Below are positions 61,221 to 64,000 of a stretch of DNA of 64,000 bases, one piece after another. A program made the position numbers and the translations under genes. Positions within the stretch are counted from its first letter, which is position 1, and every line of letters starts with the position of its first letter. The DNA comes from Oceanobacillus_B kapialis (lineage in GTDB: Bacteria; Bacillota; Bacilli; Bacillales; Amphibacillaceae): the NCBI RefSeq assembly GCF_042685265.1, contig NZ_JBHUMX010000041.1, one strand, 5' to 3'. The notes beneath the pieces are model-generated. The model saw nothing but the letters and a program-made list of their open reading frames with translations, did not search any database and was not told the origin of the DNA.

Positions 61221-62156
61221 TTATTTAATATTAATGACGATTTTACCTTTAGCGTGGTGGGTTTCACTTAGCTTGTGAGCTTCCTTTACTCCTTCTTCAG
61301 TGAGTGGGAAGGTATGACCGATGTTGGAGGCAACCTCACCTGAATTTAGAAGTGCTGCAATTTCCTCGAGTTGTTCACCATTTTCTCTAAGCCAGATAGA
61401 TTCTGCTTTAATTCCTTTTTCCTTTGCTAAATCCTCATTTGGTTGCTGAACGATGGAAACAAGTTTTCCACCTTCTTTTAAAACTTTAAAGCTTTTCTCC
61501 TGGACCTCTCCGCCAAGAGTATCTACGACAATATCATAGTCTTCAAGTACCTCAGAAAAGTCAGTATCCTTGTAATTAATAAATTGGTCTGCTCCTAGTT
61601 CTTTTACAAAGGATTCATTCTTTCCGCTGGCGGTAGTAGCTACATGTGCACCAAAGTGTTTTGCAAATTGGACGGCATAACTCCCAACTCCACCTGAACC
61701 GGCATGGACAAGTACTTTATCACCCTTTTTAATTTGACCAAAATCCACTAGGCATTGCCATGCGGTTAATCCAGCTAGTGGAACAGCTGCTGCCTCTTCG
61801 AATGTAATATTATCTGGAATTTTGGCTAGAAGGTCTTCCTCGATTAGTGTGTACTCCGCATAGGTGCCATTCCTTGTTGTTGCCGGACGAGCAAAGACCC
61901 GATCGCCTTCTTTAAACTTGGTCACATTTTTACCAGCTTTGGAGATAACACCAGCTGCATCCCAGCCAAGTGTGATCGGGAATTCAAAAGGTAACGCATC
62001 CTTAAGGCCTCCCTCTCTTAGTTTCCAATCTATCGGGTTAATGGAGGTGGCATGAAGTTCGACTAAGACCTGATTATCGTCAGGTGTCGGGATGGGGAAG
62101 GTTTCTTCCTGAAGTTTATCTGCTGATCCGTATTCATGAATAACAATTGCTTTCAT
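61221..62156 (-). CDS. NADPH:quinone reductase-like MDR oxidoreductase
   Basis: A 311-residue zeta-crystallin-type MDR enzyme without zinc ligands. LVELHATSINPIDWKLREGG, GWDAAGVISKAGKNVTKFKE and VHAGSGGVGSYAVQFAKHFG (cofactor loop) are diagnostic. It probably reduces quinones or enals with NADPH. AAGAAGGGTG precedes the ATG. Confidence 0.92.
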   Translation of the reverse strand: MKAIVIHEYGSADKLQEETFPIPTPDDNQVLVELHATSINPIDWKLREGGLKDALPFEFPITLGWDAAGVISKAGKNVTKFKEGDRVFARPATTRNGTYAEYTLIEEDLLAKIPDNITFEEAAAVPLAGLTAWQCLVDFGQIKKGDKVLVHAGSGGVGSYAVQFAKHFGAHVATTASGKNESFVKELGADQFINYKDTDFSEVLEDYDIVVDTLGGEVQEKSFKVLKEGGKLVSIVQQPNEDLAKEKGIKAESIWLRENGEQLEEIAALLNSGEVASNIGHTFPLTEEGVKEAHKLSETHHAKGKIVINIK

Positions 62157-62236
62157 TTAACACCCTTCTTTCTTTATAATGTTCACAGTACTACTTTTCC
62201 CTGAAATAGTTGAGTCTAAGCATGGAGGTGTCCAGT

Positions 62237-62741
62237 TTGCAGAAAAAGCTCTCATCGTTTGCTCCGGTATTACCAACAAATCCAAAAGTCTTAATTCTTG
62301 GCTCGATGCCGGGCGGGAAATCACTTGAAAAGCAAGAGTACTATGGTAATCCAAGAAATCATTTTTGGGAAGATCCTATTTAAATTATTTCAGCAATCTC
62401 CAATAGATAATTATGAAGAAAAGTTGTGTTTTGTTAAAGGAAAAGGAATTGCTCTTTGGGATACAATTGGTAAATGTTACCGAGAGGGAAGCCTTGATGC
62501 AAATATAGTAGAGGAAGAACCAAACAACATTATTGAACTGACAGAGAATTTTCCATCTATAAAACTGATTGCTTGTAATGGTGGAAAGGCTTATGAAACA
62601 TTTAAACGTAATTTTTCCCAGGGTCAGTTTGCGGGTATTGATGTCATAAAGTTACCTTCTACGAGCCCTATACCAGGAAGATACACAAAGACCTTCGATG
62701 GAAAAGTAGAAGAGTGGAAGAAAATTTTGGACTATTTATAA
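62237..62741 (+). pseudogene. DNA-deoxyinosine (hypoxanthine) glycosylase, frameshifted
   Basis: From TTG 62237 (GGAGGTG upstream) the frame reads QKKLSSFAPVLPTNPKVLIL, GSMPGGKSLEKQEYYGNPRN, HFW, then hits a stop at about 62381. The continuation (ILFKLFQQSPIDNYEEKLCF ... IALWDTIGKCYREGSLDANI) is in the next frame. Deleting one G from GGG at 62367-62369 restores HFWKILFKLF, the family sequence of uracil-DNA-glycosylase-fold deoxyinosine glycosylases (about 165 residues). GSMPG is the active-site region and PSTSPI the late DNA-binding loop. The lesion may be real or a sequencing slip. The stop abuts repeat copy G. Confidence 0.85.
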
Positions 62742-62836
62742 AGTGAAACTTTATTTGGTGGGGGCTACCCTTCTCCCCACTTAGAAAACTTGATGCTTTT
62801 CACATTCTCGAAGTGAGGGGCTTACTGCCAGTTAAA
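62741..62836 (-). repeat. Palindromic intergenic repeat, copy G (inverted, shortened)
   Basis: On the minus strand TTTAACTGGCAGTAAGCCCC, inner hairpin (CACTTCGAGAATG ... CATCAAG) and TAAGTGGGG are followed directly by GGTAGCCCCCACCAAATAAA and GTTTCACTTTAT. The linker and the second ACTGCCAGT are missing. It is the only inverted copy and starts at the stop codon of the glycosylase gene. Confidence 0.75.
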
Positions 62837-62862
62837 CGGAAGGTTGTTTACAGGAGGTAAGG

Positions 62863-62946
62863 ATGAGGAATACAGATGTTAAATATGTGTTACAGCTTGA
62901 AGATAAAAGTAGCGGCTTAACAGCTGTTATGGTAGGATTTAAGTAA
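62863..62946 (+). pseudogene. 27-residue remnant, possibly NCS2 permease N-terminus
   Basis: A strong CAGGAGGTAAGG site precedes ATG 62863. The frame reads MRNTDVKYVLQLEDKSSGLT, then AVMVGFK and a stop. D-V-K-Y-x-L-x-D-K and the following A-x-x-x-G-F resemble the cytoplasmic start of NCS2 nucleobase permeases, but no membrane part follows. It may be a broken gene or a small peptide gene. Confidence 0.3.
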
Positions 62947-63039
62947 AGTAACATGTGAAATTTTGCCACTTTCGTATAAAAAAGCAAGACGAATATTTTA
63001 TGGGTTGAGAAAATACTATTTAAGTGGTGATTTTATTTG

Positions 63040-63176
63040 CTGAACGTTGCCCCCCAGAAAGCGATCCGCAAGCGGCAACTTGCGGATCGGACAGCTATCC
63101 TCTATGGGTGAGGCGACTTCTTTAAACGAAAAAGTAATGTTCCCGTCCGTCGGCAGGGGTGCTTACTTTTTTTCTC
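63040..63176 (+). ncRNA. Candidate antisense antitoxin RNA
   Basis: On the strand opposite the toxin lies a perfect hairpin (GATCCGCAAG / CTTGCGGATC, 63063-63088) and then an intrinsic terminator, AAAAAGTAA / TTACTTTTTTT, ending near 63175, inside the last codons of the toxin. A transcript running through this region would pair with the 3' end of the toxin mRNA, as in the TxpA/RatA and BsrG/SR4 systems. The 5' end and promoter are not defined. Confidence 0.35.
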
Positions 63177-63249
63177 GGCTGTTAACAATTAACAATACGA
63201 GAGTGGCAAACATAAACATCAACTGTAGAGTTGAGTCAATGGGAATCAT
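63163..63249 (-). CDS. Putative holin-like type I toxin (TxpA/BsrG-like)
   Basis: A 28-residue peptide: MIPIDSTLQLMFMFATLVLL followed by IVNSREKK. A single hydrophobic helix and a short charged tail match the holin-like toxin family (pattern T/S-L-x-L-M-x-x-F-A-T-x-x-x-x-L-I). GGAG stands 9 bases before the ATG. A TATACT -10 at 63349-63344 on the minus strand would give a leader of about 85 bases, common in type I toxin mRNAs. The stop codon lies inside a hairpin shared with the opposite-strand terminator. Predicted target: the cell membrane. Confidence 0.68.
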   Translation of the reverse strand: MIPIDSTLQLMFMFATLVLLIVNSREKK

Positions 63250-63653
63250 GTTTTCAACTCCTTTCCCTGAATTTTTGTCGCCAAGTAAAAGAAGTACTTC
63301 TACAGCTTTGACCGAAGCTCACCCTGCATAGACTGTCCCTTATAGTATACAACAAATAAACAGAAAATAGCCTATAATTTACAGAAAATGGTACAATATT
63401 CTCATTATTATTTATGTTGGGTAGAATTACCCTCAGCTCCATTTAGTGTCGCAAAATGAGCCTTTAGTTTAATATTCCACGTGCAGTTTTTGTAAGAGAG
63501 GCAGAGAAAAAATTGTTGTTTGTAAAATGAACCACGTTTCTATCGTTAATTCGGTATGGGCGTGGTATTTTAATATCCATTGGGGAAGATTACGGGTAAC
63601 TCATTGAGGTGTAGTGAAATGGGGTATTTAAAACGGTGGTCAATCAGGACGCT

Positions 63654-63800
63654 GTGCAATTGATTAGTGGAGCAGTGCCATCGACCAAGAGAGTTGCGCA
63701 ATCGACCAGAGGAGCTGCACAATCAACCAGAGGAGCAGTGCCATTGACCACGAGAGCTGCACAATCAACCAGAGGAGCATTCCAATCAACCACGATAGTC
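63654..63800 (+). repeat. 21-bp minisatellite, seven units
   Basis: Seven consecutive 21-bp units start at 63654, 63675, 63696, 63717, 63738, 63759 and 63780. A typical unit is CAATCAACCAGAGGAGC plus four bases. Units 4 and 6 are identical. All three plus-strand frames stay open for long stretches because the unit length is a multiple of three. The remaining bases of 63250-63891 hold the toxin promoter and no recognised gene. Confidence 0.92.
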
Positions 63801-63891
63801 GAATCAGCTTACAACCCACATAGAAACTAACAAATCATACATAATTAACTGAAAGATTTTTATTATGAACCCAAAATTGGAGGATCCTTAC

Positions 63892-64000
63892 ATGAATAAG
63901 TTAGTATTGCAAACAGATTTTGGTACGAGCGATGGGGCTGTAAGTGCAATGTATGGGGTAGCAATCTCCGTCAACGCAAACTTGAGCATATTCGATCTTA
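63892..64000 (+). CDS. SAM hydroxide adenosyltransferase (DUF62), 5' part
   Basis: The gene starts at ATG 63892 with GGAGG at 63879-63883 and runs off the window. The visible residues LVLQTDFGTSDGAVSAMYGV and NANLSIFDL match the N-terminus of S-adenosyl-L-methionine hydroxide adenosyltransferases (DUF62, duf-62/SalL/FDAS family), which cleave SAM to adenosine and methionine. The conserved Asp in TDFG is present. C-terminal part not visible. Confidence 0.85.
   Translation, partial: MNKLVLQTDFGTSDGAVSAMYGVAISVNANLSIFDL

Noticed and set aside
1243..62836. Reading the seven palindromic elements as a CRISPR array
   Set aside because: Copies are kilobases apart, about 150 bp long, differ in length and have no spacers or cas genes.
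63047..63331. 94-residue plus-strand frame across the toxin locus
   Set aside because: It starts inside a hairpin, has no ribosome site and runs antisense to the better-supported toxin gene.
63636..63830. 64-residue protein made of AQSTRGA repeats
   Set aside because: The frame is open only because the minisatellite unit is 21 bp; no ribosome site and no non-repeat domain.

Overview
The window looks like chromosomal DNA of a low-GC, endospore-forming member of the Bacillaceae. Support comes from Gram-positive Shine-Dalgarno sites, frequent TTG/GTG starts, a CotD-like spore coat protein, the sporulation protein CsgA, the Bacillus nitrogen regulator TnrA with a perfect target box, a Pho-box alkaline phosphatase, FosB, CsaA, YpsA and a xpt-pbuX operon behind a guanine riboswitch. 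The acidic secreted phosphatase suggests a salt-tolerant genus such as Oceanobacillus or Virgibacillus; that placement is inference. There is no rRNA, no intact tRNA, no phage and no transposase gene.

Layout. 1-2.5 kb: end of an ABC-2 permease, cotD, ypsA, a DUF1992 protein. 2.6-9.3 kb: a co-directional run of small-molecule-modifying enzymes (three GNAT acetyltransferases including an AAC(6')-Ie look-alike, cupin, Asp/Glu racemase, VOC, Nudix, alpha/beta hydrolase, APH-fold kinase). 9.6-11.1 kb: Pho-regulated alkaline phosphatase. 11.7-19.7 kb: L-arabinose locus araBDA-araE-galM with divergent araR; an AraR-like operator lies between the -35 and -10 of araB and a cre site follows. 19.9-29.4 kb: nucleoside phosphorylase-like protein, two DHA2 efflux pumps, kinase plus fosB, a secreted protein with six 28-residue repeats, tnrA, fbpA-like gene. 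29.7-40 kb: csaA, PP-loop ligase, DUF4349 lipoprotein, SDR, PC4-like protein, RDD protein, FAD-linked oxidase, ilvE, HAD phosphatase, serA with a class V aminotransferase. 40.3-48.6 kb: CstA-like and YkvI-like transporters, aldo/keto reductase, a HEPN-CBS protein with a DEDDh exonuclease, acyl-CoA synthetase, csgA. 49-52 kb: riboswitch-xpt-pbuX, then a GC-rich repeat region. 52-64 kb: frameshifted sgrR-like gene, RdgB/HAM1 pyrophosphatase, further MFS and DMT exporters, a third APH-fold kinase, lipoprotein and membrane genes, quinone reductase, a frameshifted DNA glycosylase, a type I toxin candidate, a 21-bp minisatellite and the start of a SAM hydroxide adenosyltransferase gene.

The strongest unexplained signals are a dispersed family of about 150-bp palindromic intergenic elements (seven copies, some internally deleted but keeping both ends), a TxpA/holin-like type I toxin with a probable overlapping antisense RNA, a HEPN-CBS fusion beside an exonuclease, and an AAC(6')-Ie-like acetyltransferase overlapping a kinase gene. 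Three genes carry single inactivating lesions (an in-frame TGA, a 5-bp tandem duplication, one extra G).
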